From the NCBI GenBank assembly GCA_026713825.1, contig JAPONS010000048.1:1-63943 (forward strand): a stretch of 63,943 nt of DNA, read 5' to 3'. Below the pieces are notes generated by a model. It did not search any database and was not told where the DNA came from. It worked only from the letters and a program-made list of their open reading frames with translations. Origin of the DNA: Chloroflexota bacterium. GTDB taxonomy: Bacteria > Chloroflexota > Dehalococcoidia > Lucifugimonadales > UBA1127. Position numbers and translations under genes: made by a program. This document shows, one piece after another, positions 26,933 through 34,041 of this stretch (positions are counted from its first letter, which is position 1; every line of letters begins with the position of its first letter).

Positions 26933-26976
26933 CCATACCGTTCGCCCTGTGGGAAATCGAAAGGGGAACGGTATGG
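26933..26976. repeat. Palindromic repeat, family with GTTC-CCCTG-TCGAA-GGG core (copy 1)
   Basis: Perfect 11-base inverted repeats CCATACCGTTC and GAACGGTATGG flank a core GCCCTGTGGGAAATCGAAAGG. The element follows cysM by 5 bases. The same core recurs at 28508 and inside the RlmD-Maf gene at 34763. Confidence 0.75.
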
Positions 26977-26990
26977 TCTAAAGCACAAAA

Positions 26991-27593
26991 GTGAGAACGG
27001 AGCACCCGGTGGCAATCAGCATGAGCTTGGCCGAGCTTGTTGACCTCATCAACGTGCTCGCGGAGCGCGCCCCGCTGACCATGGTCGCCTTCGACGGCCC
27101 AAGCGGCTCCGGCAAGTCCACCCTCACCCTGAATCTGCAGAAGTTGCTGCCTGGCAGCCAGGTCGTTGACATCGAGTTCTTCTACAGCGACGTTGGCGTA
27201 GACCCGCCCGACGGCCTCTCGCCGGAGGAGTGCTACGAGCAGCACGTAGACTGGCGAGCGCTCGACGAGCAAGTCCTCCGCCCCCTCCGCCGGGGCGAGA
27301 CGGGCAGCTACCAGCTCTACGATTGGATAGCGGAGCAGAAGGGCGACTGGGTAAGCGTCACGCCTGAGGGGATCGTGCTGATAAACGGCCTCTACGCCAT
27401 GCGCCCTGAGCTCATGGACGTCTACGACCTCACCGTCTACGTGGACACGCCCCCCACTGAGCGCACAGCCCGGCTCGCCACGCGTCCCGACAATCCCGTC
27501 TGGGTCGAGCGCTGGGCCATCGGCTTCGACTGGTACATCGACCACATGCGCGTCGAGGAGCGCGCGGACATCGTCATCTCCGGCGTTCTGTGA
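26991..27593 (+). CDS. P-loop kinase, uridine kinase-like
   Basis: 200 residues from GTG 26991; later in-frame starts (GTG 27009, ATG 27021) are possible. A Walker A motif reads FDGPSGSGKST near residue 36, DIEFFYSD is a Walker B-like acidic segment and VLINGLYAMRPEL matches the uridine kinase/phosphoribulokinase strand that precedes the lid. VDTPPTERTARLATRP and RVEERADIVI complete the fold. It likely phosphorylates a nucleoside or a small hydroxyl compound; the exact substrate is unknown. Confidence 0.75.
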   Translation: MRTEHPVAISMSLAELVDLINVLAERAPLTMVAFDGPSGSGKSTLTLNLQKLLPGSQVVDIEFFYSDVGVDPPDGLSPEECYEQHVDWRALDEQVLRPLRRGETGSYQLYDWIAEQKGDWVSVTPEGIVLINGLYAMRPELMDVYDLTVYVDTPPTERTARLATRPDNPVWVERWAIGFDWYIDHMRVEERADIVISGVL

Positions 27594-27600
27594 TCCTTAG

Positions 27601-27665
27601 CCTCTTCCCCTGCGAGCGGAGGAAGAGCCTGCCCCGTACTCGATACGGGGTTGGGATGGGGGAGC
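27601..27665. repeat. Intergenic palindromes before fabI
   Basis: CTCTTCC...GGAAGAG (about 27601-27630), then CCCCGTA-CTCGA-TACGGGG (27632-27650), then GTTGGGATGGGGGAG. The tail matches a family also found at 31532, 32984, 36918 and 37022 (CTCCC..GGGGAAGGTTGGGATGG). Confidence 0.55.
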
Positions 27666-27722
27666 CTGCGTATGCTATCCTTTTCCCGCGCAAGCCCGGA
27701 AATCCTGCCCCTTGGAGGCTGC

Positions 27723-28496
27723 ATGTACACCGTCGACCTCAGCGGGAAGAACGCCCTCGTATTCGGCGTCGCCAACCAGCGGAGCATCGCATGGGCGATT
27801 GCCCAGGCGCTCCACGGCGCCGGCGCCACCGTCGCCCTTGCCTACCAGAACGAGCGCCTCCGCGAGCCCGTCCAGGCCCTCGCCGCCGAGATCGGCGACG
27901 CCCCGCTCTTCCAGTGCGACATGTCGGTCGACGAGGACGTCGTCAACCTCTACAAGCAGGTCGGCGAGTCGATGGGTTCGCTGTCCATCCTCGTCCACAG
28001 CATCGCCTTCGCCAACCGCGACGACCTTGGCGGAGACTTCTCCAAGACTGACCGCGAGGGCTTTCGTCTGGCGCTGGACGTCAGCGCCTACTCCATCATC
28101 CCCATGGTCCGCCACGCGGCCCCGCTGATGACGGAAGGCGCCACGGTGGTCGCGATGACGTTCCTGGCAGCCGAGAAGGTCTTTCCGGGCTACAACGTGA
28201 TGGGCGTCGCCAAGGCGGCATTGGAGAATTCAGTGAGGCAGCTCGCAGCCGAGTACGGCCCCGCGGGAATCCGCGTGAACGCCATCTCAGCGGGGCCGCT
28301 GGACACACTCTCGTCGAGGGTCATCTCCGGCTACCGCGACATGAAGCGCATCCACGCCGAGCGCGCTTCCATGGGGCGCAACATAACGCACGAAGACGTC
28401 GGCGGCACGGCCCTCTACCTGTGCAGCAACCTCTCCTCCGGCGTCACCGGCGAGGTTATTCACGTAGATGCTGGCTACAGCATCATGGGCATCTAG
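27723..28496 (+). CDS. fabI: Enoyl-[acyl-carrier-protein] reductase (NADH)
   Basis: 257 residues from ATG 27723 with TTGGAGG upstream; an open frame further upstream has no support. The FabI-type nucleotide site is GKNALVFGVANQRSIAWAIA, and the catalytic Tyr and Lys are in YNVMGVAKAALE (Tyr-x6-Lys). IRVNAISAGPLDTLSSRVI and TGEVIHVDAGYSIMGI are characteristic. It performs the last step of each fatty-acid elongation cycle, reducing enoyl-ACP. It is the only FAS II gene in the window. Confidence 0.93.
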   Translation: MYTVDLSGKNALVFGVANQRSIAWAIAQALHGAGATVALAYQNERLREPVQALAAEIGDAPLFQCDMSVDEDVVNLYKQVGESMGSLSILVHSIAFANRDDLGGDFSKTDREGFRLALDVSAYSIIPMVRHAAPLMTEGATVVAMTFLAAEKVFPGYNVMGVAKAALENSVRQLAAEYGPAGIRVNAISAGPLDTLSSRVISGYRDMKRIHAERASMGRNITHEDVGGTALYLCSNLSSGVTGEVIHVDAGYSIMGI

Positions 28497-28507
28497 CCGA
28501 GTCCGTT

Positions 28508-28531
28508 CGCCCTGAGGGAAGTCGAAGGGCG
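28508..28531. repeat. Palindromic repeat with GTTC-CCCTG-TCGAA-GGG core (copy 2)
   Basis: CGCCCTGAGGGAAGTCGAAGG(GCG) forms CGCCCT/AGGGCG arms. It lies between the convergent fabI and TPP-enzyme genes and is preceded by CCGTT, as in the other copies. Outer arms are degenerate here. Confidence 0.65.
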
Positions 28532-28554
28532 TACCGAGTATGCCAACGCCCCCG

Positions 28555-30186
28555 CTACCGGAACCCCGCGAAGTCGTTCGGCATCGACACCTCGATCAGG
28601 TGGAAGCCCCGCGACTTGATCGCTCCGTCCAGCGTCGTCTCCAGCTCGGCCAGCGTGTCCACCCGCGTCGCCGCAAGCCCGTAGGACTCGGCCAGCCGCA
28701 CGAAGTCGGGGTTCACCAGGTCGGACGCCATGTAACGCTCGCTGAAGAGCGTTCGCTGCTGACCCCTGAGCACGCCCCACGAGTTGTTGTTCCACACGAT
28801 GGCCGTCAGAGGGATGTCGTACTGCGCCGCCGTGCCAAGCTCCTGCAGGTTGAGCTGGAACCCGCCGTCGCCGCTGAACAGCACCACCGGCACGTCCGGC
28901 CGCCCGACGGCCGCGCCCAGCGACGCCGGGAACCCGAAGCCGATGTCCGCCCACCCGTGCGGCCCCATGTACGTGCGCGGCTCGTACACCGGGAACGCCT
29001 GCACCGCCGAGTATGCCGGCAGCGTCGCGTCTGCCACGACGATGGCGTCGCGCGGTATGACCCGCCGCACGGCGTCGAGCGTCCGCTGCTGGTTCGGCTC
29101 GCTTGCCCCGAACGCCTCGCGCACCTGCCGCCGCAGCTCGGCGGCCTCCTCGCTGCTGTCGCCGCCCGCCGAGTCTGGCAGCGCCGCCGTGAACTGCTGC
29201 AGCACGAGCGCCGCATCGCCCTGCACGCCCGCCGTCACCGGGTAGTTCTTCCCCAGCTCGGTCGCGTCAATGTCGATCTGCACGATGGTCTCCGGCAGCT
29301 TTATGCCCACCATCTTCGTCATGTGGTACGGCATCCGGCTGCCCACGATGACCACGGCGTCGGCTTCCGGCAGCGCCTTCTGGATCGGGTTGGGTCCGTA
29401 CGGTCCGCGCCCTCCCCACGTCACGCCCGCGTACAGCGGGTGGTCCGCCGGAAACGCGCCCTTGCCGCCGTACGTCGTCACCACCACCGCCCCCAGCCGC
29501 TCGGCGAGCGCCCTGAGCTGCGCCGTCGCCTCCGCCGAGATGACGCCGCCGCCCGCCCAGATGACGATGCGCTTGCACCCTGCCAGCGTCTGCGCGGCCT
29601 TCTCGACCGCCGCCGGGTCGCCCGCGCTCTTGGCCTGCTCCTGCCGCCCCAGCACCTCCACGTCCGCATCGGAGTGGAGGATGTCCGTGGGCACCTCGAT
29701 CTCGATGGGCCCCGGCCGCTCCGTTTGGAAGCGGTTGAACGCGTCCAGCATCGTCTGCGAGATCTCCTGGTGCGTCCGCGGCATCGCCTGCCACCGCGTC
29801 ACCGACTCGAACATCTGCTGCTGCTTGAACGGCTCGTGCAGGAAGCCGAGCCCCTTGTCCACCAGCGCCAGATCGACGTTGCTCGTGACCTGCAGCACCG
29901 GCGACGACGCCGACCACGCCTCGCCCAGCGCACCCAGCGTGTTCGCCGCGCCGGGGCCCGTGCTCGTGAAGCATACCCCCGGCTTCCCCGTAGCCCGCGC
30001 ATAGCCGTCCGCCTCGTACGCCGCAGCCTGCTCGTGCCGGGCGCTGATGAAGCGGAACTTGTCCTGAAGGTCGTACAGCGCGTCATACACGGACATCATG
30101 TGCACGGAAATGATGCCGAAGGCCGTGTCCACGCCCTGCGCCATCAGGGAATCGATGACTGCTTTGCCTCCGCTCATGCGGGCCAC
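28555..30186 (-). CDS. Thiamine pyrophosphate enzyme of the acetolactate synthase/pyruvate oxidase family
   Basis: 543 residues from GTG 30186, which has GGAGGTGAT just upstream. The N-terminal Pyr domain has the catalytic Glu region RHEQAAAYEADGYAR and GVCFTSTGPGAANTLG; the middle domain (190-330) holds AGGGVISAEA; the C-terminal PP domain has FSGDGGFQLNLQELGTAAQYDIPLTAIVWNNNSWG, the GDG...N Mg-TPP motif. It decarboxylates a 2-oxo acid. It directly follows the E2 and E3 genes (38-base gap), where an E1 would be expected. No small regulatory subunit (IlvN) is nearby, so it may not be the biosynthetic acetolactate synthase. Confidence 0.85.
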   Translation of the reverse strand: MARMSGGKAVIDSLMAQGVDTAFGIISVHMMSVYDALYDLQDKFRFISARHEQAAAYEADGYARATGKPGVCFTSTGPGAANTLGALGEAWSASSPVLQVTSNVDLALVDKGLGFLHEPFKQQQMFESVTRWQAMPRTHQEISQTMLDAFNRFQTERPGPIEIEVPTDILHSDADVEVLGRQEQAKSAGDPAAVEKAAQTLAGCKRIVIWAGGGVISAEATAQLRALAERLGAVVVTTYGGKGAFPADHPLYAGVTWGGRGPYGPNPIQKALPEADAVVIVGSRMPYHMTKMVGIKLPETIVQIDIDATELGKNYPVTAGVQGDAALVLQQFTAALPDSAGGDSSEEAAELRRQVREAFGASEPNQQRTLDAVRRVIPRDAIVVADATLPAYSAVQAFPVYEPRTYMGPHGWADIGFGFPASLGAAVGRPDVPVVLFSGDGGFQLNLQELGTAAQYDIPLTAIVWNNNSWGVLRGQQRTLFSERYMASDLVNPDFVRLAESYGLAATRVDTLAELETTLDGAIKSRGFHLIEVSMPNDFAGFR

Positions 30187-30224
30187 AGATCACCTCCAGT
30201 GGTTCGAAATGGTGCTTGTTCCAA

Positions 30225-31442
30225 TTACCGCAGCTCCTCGGGCAGCAGTTCCGACGGCCGCTCCAGCAGCCGCTTCAGCTCACCGAGGAACCGGGCCGCG
30301 GTGACGCCGTCCTCCACCCGGTGGTCGACTGAGATGGTGAGGTTCATCATCTGCCCCACGACAATCTCGTCGCCCCGCACGACGGGCTCCTTACGGATGG
30401 CCCCCACCGCGAGGATCGCAGCGTTGGGTGGGTGCACCACCGCTTGGAAGGTGTGCACGCCCAGGCTGCCGAGGTTGCTGATGGCGAACGTCGCGCTCGT
30501 CAGCTCCTCCGGCCGCAGCGCGTTCTCTTTTGCGCGCCGCACCAGATCGCGGCCCGCCGTTGACAGCTCGATGATGCTCTTGTCCTGGCACTCCAGCAGC
30601 GCCGGGACCATGATCCCCTCTTGGTCCATGTCCACCACAACGCCGATGTTGATTGAGGGGTGGAACAGCAGCGAGTCGCCCGCAAAGCTCGCGTTCAGCG
30701 TGGGGTACTTCTGCAGCGCCAACGCGCACGCTTTGACCACCATGTCGTTGACGCTGAGGCGCACGTTCTGCGATTGCAGCTTGGGGTTGACCTCGCTTCG
30801 CAGGGCCAGCGCCGGGTCAGCCGACACCTCGATGGCCATGTAGAAGTGCGGGATCTCGCTCTTGCTGTGCGACGTTAGCCGCGCAATCGCCAACCGCATC
30901 CGGCTCAGGGGCACTGTCTCGGCGGCCGTCGTTGGCTCCGTCGCCTCCGACAGCAGTTGCTCGGCATACGCTGCGACATCGGCCTCCGTGATCCGCCCGC
31001 CCGGCCCCGAGCCCGTCACGTGCGCCAGGTCGATGCCGCGCTCCGCCGCCAGCTTCCGCGCAATCGGCGAGGCCCGCACGCCGGCCGGCGCCGCCGAGGG
31101 AGCGGTGGGTGTGGAAGGCGCAGGCGCCGTTGCCCGTTCCGGTTGCGCCGGTGCCGCCTGCGCTGTTGCCGCCGCACTTGCCAGCGCCTCCGAGACGTCC
31201 TCGCCCGGCTGTCCGATGATTGCGAGCAGTTGCCCGACTGGAACGGTGTCGCCCTCCGCGGCAACCTGCTTGAGGAGCGTGCCGGTCGCCCCGGACGGCA
31301 TCGGCACAATCGCCTTGTCCGTCTCGATCTCGGCAATGTCATCGCCGAGGTTCACGTGTTCGCCCTCGGCCTTCAGCCACTTGACGACAATGGCCTCTTG
31401 CGTGTCATAGCCCATGCGGGGCATGAGGACGGTGATGGCCAC
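30225..31442 (-). CDS. 2-oxo acid dehydrogenase E2 (dihydrolipoyl acyltransferase)
   Basis: 405 residues. One N-terminal lipoyl domain (lipoylated Lys in EIETDKAIVPM, about residue 43), a Pro/Ala/Thr-rich linker (90-125), a peripheral-subunit binding domain (VRASPIARKLAAERGIDL to GPGGRITEADV), then the catalytic domain ending with DHRVEDGVTAARFL; the catalytic His and Asp are present, with Glu for the usual Val in DHRVVDG. It moves acyl groups from E1 to CoA. The gene lies between lpd (128 bases upstream) and the TPP enzyme. The acyl substrate (acetyl, acetoin-derived or branched-chain) cannot be told. Confidence 0.9.
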   Translation of the reverse strand: MAITVLMPRMGYDTQEAIVVKWLKAEGEHVNLGDDIAEIETDKAIVPMPSGATGTLLKQVAAEGDTVPVGQLLAIIGQPGEDVSEALASAAATAQAAPAQPERATAPAPSTPTAPSAAPAGVRASPIARKLAAERGIDLAHVTGSGPGGRITEADVAAYAEQLLSEATEPTTAAETVPLSRMRLAIARLTSHSKSEIPHFYMAIEVSADPALALRSEVNPKLQSQNVRLSVNDMVVKACALALQKYPTLNASFAGDSLLFHPSINIGVVVDMDQEGIMVPALLECQDKSIIELSTAGRDLVRRAKENALRPEELTSATFAISNLGSLGVHTFQAVVHPPNAAILAVGAIRKEPVVRGDEIVVGQMMNLTISVDHRVEDGVTAARFLGELKRLLERPSELLPEELR

Positions 31443-31531
31443 TTCGCGCTCCTTGTGGGGAAGTCAACTTGCTTATGGGCGCCACGATTCTACCACAGCG
31501 TTGCCGCCCGAACCCTGGAGGCGACAATGTT

Positions 31532-31551
31532 CCCTCCCCCTCGGGGGAGGG
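31532..31551. repeat. Palindrome between lpd and E2 genes
   Basis: CCCTCCCCC-TC-GGGGGAGGG followed by TTAGGGTGGGGGAG. It belongs to the same family as the element at 32984. It could modulate readthrough between the two genes. Confidence 0.6.
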
Positions 31552-31569
31552 TTAGGGTGGGGGAGCCCC

Positions 31570-32958
31570 CTACCCGTGCAGCGCCTCGCCGACCGCCGCC
31601 AGCGCCGCCTCCTTGACCACCTCCGAGAGACTCGGGTGTGCGTGCACCATCTCCCCGAGCTCCCGCGCCGTCCCTTCCAGCAGTCGAGTCATCGAGAGCT
31701 CGCCCAGCAGCTCCGTTACTTCCGGCCCGACAAGGTGCGCGCCCAAGATGCGCTCCGAGCCCTCTTCCACGACCACCTTTGCAAAACCCTCGTAGTCTGC
31801 TGCCCCCAGCGCCTTGCCGTTGGGCCGGAACGGGAATTTCCCCACGCGTACAGCCAGCCCCGCGTCCCGCGCCGCCTCCTCCGTCATCCCGAAGCTCGCC
31901 ACCTGCGGCTGGCAGTACACGGCCCGCGGCATCAAGCCATGGTCCAGCGGTGTCGGGTTCAGCCCCGCCAGCCGCTCCACGACGTACACGCCCTGCGCCG
32001 ACGCCACGTGTGCCAGCGCCAGCTTCCCGTTGACGTCCCCCACGGCGTAGACGCCCTCGGCCGTCGTCTGCAGGTGCTCGTCGACGGTAATGAGCCCCCG
32101 CTCCGTCGAGATGCCCGCTTCCTCCAGCCCCAGCCCCTCAACGTTGCCCTGAATGCCCACCGCCACCACAACGCGGTCCGTGAGCACCTCTTCCTCGCCC
32201 TCGTCGTCGACTGTGAACACCGTCAGGACGGCCTTGTCGCTCTCGCGACGGTGGCTCACCAGGTGCGTGCCGGGCCTGCAATTGATGCCCTGCCTCTTGA
32301 AGACCCGCTCCACCTCCGCGCTCACCTCCGCGTCCTCCAGCGGCAGCAGCCGCGGCAGCGCCTCGATGATGGTGGTGTCGACGCCATAGGCGTTGTACAC
32401 GAATGCCAGCTCGCACCCGATCGCCCCGCCGCCGACGAAGACCGCCGAAGCGGGCATGGCCCTCGCCTCCAGCGCCTCACGGCTCGTCATCACCAGTTCG
32501 CCGTCGACGTCCAGCCCCGGCAGCGACCGTGGCCGCGCCCCAGTCGCGATGATGATGGTCGATGCCTCCAGCAGCTCCTCCGAGCCCTCGACTGCCACCG
32601 TGTGCGCGTCCCGCAGGCGCGCATGCCCGTTGACCACGTCAACCCCGTTCTTGCGGAAGAGGTAGTTGACGCCCCTTGTCATCCGGTCCACCACCCCGCG
32701 GCTCCGGTCGACGGCCGCGCCGAAGTCCACCTGCATCCCCTCGATGTTGACCCCCCAGAAGTTCGCATTCTTGAAGAGGCTGACCACCTCGGCGTTGCGG
32801 ATGAGCGCCTTGCTCGGAATGCACCCCCAGTTGAGGCACGTCCCGCCGACGCTGTCGCGCTCCACCACGGCAACCTTCATGCCCAGCTGTGCCGCACGCA
32901 GCGCCGCCACGTAGCCGCCGGGCCCCGCGCCGATGATGACAACGTCGTATGTGGCCAT
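31570..32958 (-). CDS. lpdA: Dihydrolipoyl dehydrogenase (E3)
   Basis: 462 residues from ATG 32958 (GGAGG upstream). FAD site YDVVIIGAGPGGYVAALRAAQ, redox-active disulfide GGTCLNWGCIPSKAL, NAD site VFVGGGAIGCELAFVY, and C-terminal HAHPSLSEVVKEAALA with the catalytic His-Glu region. It reoxidises the lipoyl group of E2. It is the first gene of the lpd-E2-TPP set, and a short palindrome separates it from tatC upstream. Confidence 0.95.
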   Translation of the reverse strand: MATYDVVIIGAGPGGYVAALRAAQLGMKVAVVERDSVGGTCLNWGCIPSKALIRNAEVVSLFKNANFWGVNIEGMQVDFGAAVDRSRGVVDRMTRGVNYLFRKNGVDVVNGHARLRDAHTVAVEGSEELLEASTIIIATGARPRSLPGLDVDGELVMTSREALEARAMPASAVFVGGGAIGCELAFVYNAYGVDTTIIEALPRLLPLEDAEVSAEVERVFKRQGINCRPGTHLVSHRRESDKAVLTVFTVDDEGEEEVLTDRVVVAVGIQGNVEGLGLEEAGISTERGLITVDEHLQTTAEGVYAVGDVNGKLALAHVASAQGVYVVERLAGLNPTPLDHGLMPRAVYCQPQVASFGMTEEAARDAGLAVRVGKFPFRPNGKALGAADYEGFAKVVVEEGSERILGAHLVGPEVTELLGELSMTRLLEGTARELGEMVHAHPSLSEVVKEAALAAVGEALHG

Positions 32959-32983
32959 CCCGTCCTCCATGTCTGCCAAAGCT

Positions 32984-33004
32984 CCTTCTCCCTCTGGGGG
33001 AAGG
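32984..33004. repeat. Palindrome between tatC and lpd
   Basis: CCTTCTCCC-TCT-GGGGGAAGG followed by TTGGGATGGGG. Same family as 27601, 31532 and the two units near 36920 and 37025. Confidence 0.6.
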
Positions 33005-33019
33005 TTGGGATGGGGGGCG

Positions 33020-33772
33020 CTACGCCGAGCCCTCCGCCGCTTCCTCGCGCCGCGCCTTTGGCCGCGCGAACCGCGCCAGCCGCAGGCCGACCTCGTAGAG
33101 CACGAGGAAAGGCAGCGCGACCAGCGTCTGGTTCAGCGGGTCGAACGTGGGCGTGATCATCGCGCCCAGCAGGAACGCCACCACGATGATGAGCCGCCGG
33201 GCCCGCGCCATTGCGTCCGGACTGACGATGCCCGCCTTTGCCGCGGTGAACATGATGAGCGGCGTCTCAAAGACCACCCCCATCCAGAATACCAGTGTGA
33301 TGAGCAGGTTGACGTAGTTGCTGATGCGGATCATCGGCACTGCAACGTCCGCGCCGTAGGTCAGCAGGAACTTCAGCATCGGCGGGATGAGCACGAAGTA
33401 CGCGAACGCCGCCCCCGCCGCGAAGCACAGCAGCGCCGCCGGCGTCATCGAAATCAGGTACGTCTTCTCCCGCCTCGTAAGCCCCGGCGACACGAATGCC
33501 ACGACTTGGTACGTGAGCACCGGCAGCGCGATGACCAGCCCGCCCAGCAGCGCCACCTTCACGGTCACGCCCAGCAGCTCCGTGACCTCCGTGTAGATCG
33601 GCCCGCCCGTGTCCGAGAGATACCCCTCGCCCGGGCGCAGCAGTGCCTGCACAAGCGGCTCGAAGAACACGACGCTGACCACCGCGCCGACGATGACCGC
33701 CATCACCACCACAAACAGCCGCCAGCGCAGCTCCTCCAGGTGTTTCCGCAGCGGTCGGGGTTCGGCGGCCAC
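33020..33772 (-). CDS. tatC: Sec-independent protein translocase TatC
   Basis: 250 residues with six membrane segments. The family start LRKHLEELRWRLFVVVMA, with the conserved HLxELRxR, and the loop FVSPGLTRREKTYL are present; the end is basic. TatC is the receptor for twin-arginine signal peptides and works with the TatA/B protein encoded 2 bases upstream. Confidence 0.95.
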   Translation of the reverse strand: MAAEPRPLRKHLEELRWRLFVVVMAVIVGAVVSVVFFEPLVQALLRPGEGYLSDTGGPIYTEVTELLGVTVKVALLGGLVIALPVLTYQVVAFVSPGLTRREKTYLISMTPAALLCFAAGAAFAYFVLIPPMLKFLLTYGADVAVPMIRISNYVNLLITLVFWMGVVFETPLIMFTAAKAGIVSPDAMARARRLIIVVAFLLGAMITPTFDPLNQTLVALPFLVLYEVGLRLARFARPKARREEAAEGSA

Positions 33773-33774
33773 GG

Positions 33775-34041
33775 CTACGCCCCGTCACCGGCGTCGGTTG
33801 AGCGCCGTCGTCGCGGCCGCGCGACGCCCGGACTCTCGTCGCCCTCGTCCTTGCCGCCCGCCTCCGGCTCCTCGAGCAGGTCGTCCAGCGTCCGAGGGAT
33901 GCTCGCGAACGTCTGCCGCAGGTCGGCCACCACCTTCGCCACGTCCCGCGCCGAGGTCATCATGCGCTCAGGCCCCAGCACCAGAAACGCGACCAGCAGC
34001 ACCACGAACAGCTCCATCGGCCCGACGCCCATCACGTTCAT
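33775..34041 (-). CDS. Twin-arginine translocase TatA/TatB-type subunit
   Basis: 88 residues from ATG 34041. One N-terminal membrane helix, GVGPMELFVVLLVAFLVLGPERMM, with the Gly-Pro hinge, then an amphipathic helix (SARDVAKVVADLRQTFASI) and an acidic-to-basic tail. The Glu in the helix start and the long tail lean towards TatB, but single TatA proteins can do both jobs. The start codon overlaps the stop of the RlmD-Maf gene by 4 bases (ATGA), and tatC follows at once, so translation is coupled. Confidence 0.85.
   Translation of the reverse strand: MNVMGVGPMELFVVLLVAFLVLGPERMMTSARDVAKVVADLRQTFASIPRTLDDLLEEPEAGGKDEGDESPGVARPRRRRSTDAGDGA

Noticed and set aside
25479-27545. A 688-residue minus-strand frame joining the VOC protein to sequence opposite cysM
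   Set aside because: Only the last 122 codons match a family; the rest mirrors the cysteine synthase gene.
28540-33156. Very long plus-strand frames opposite the TPP/E2/E3 genes
   Set aside because: Arg/Pro/His-rich mirror frames of confident minus-strand genes; no ribosome sites or domains.
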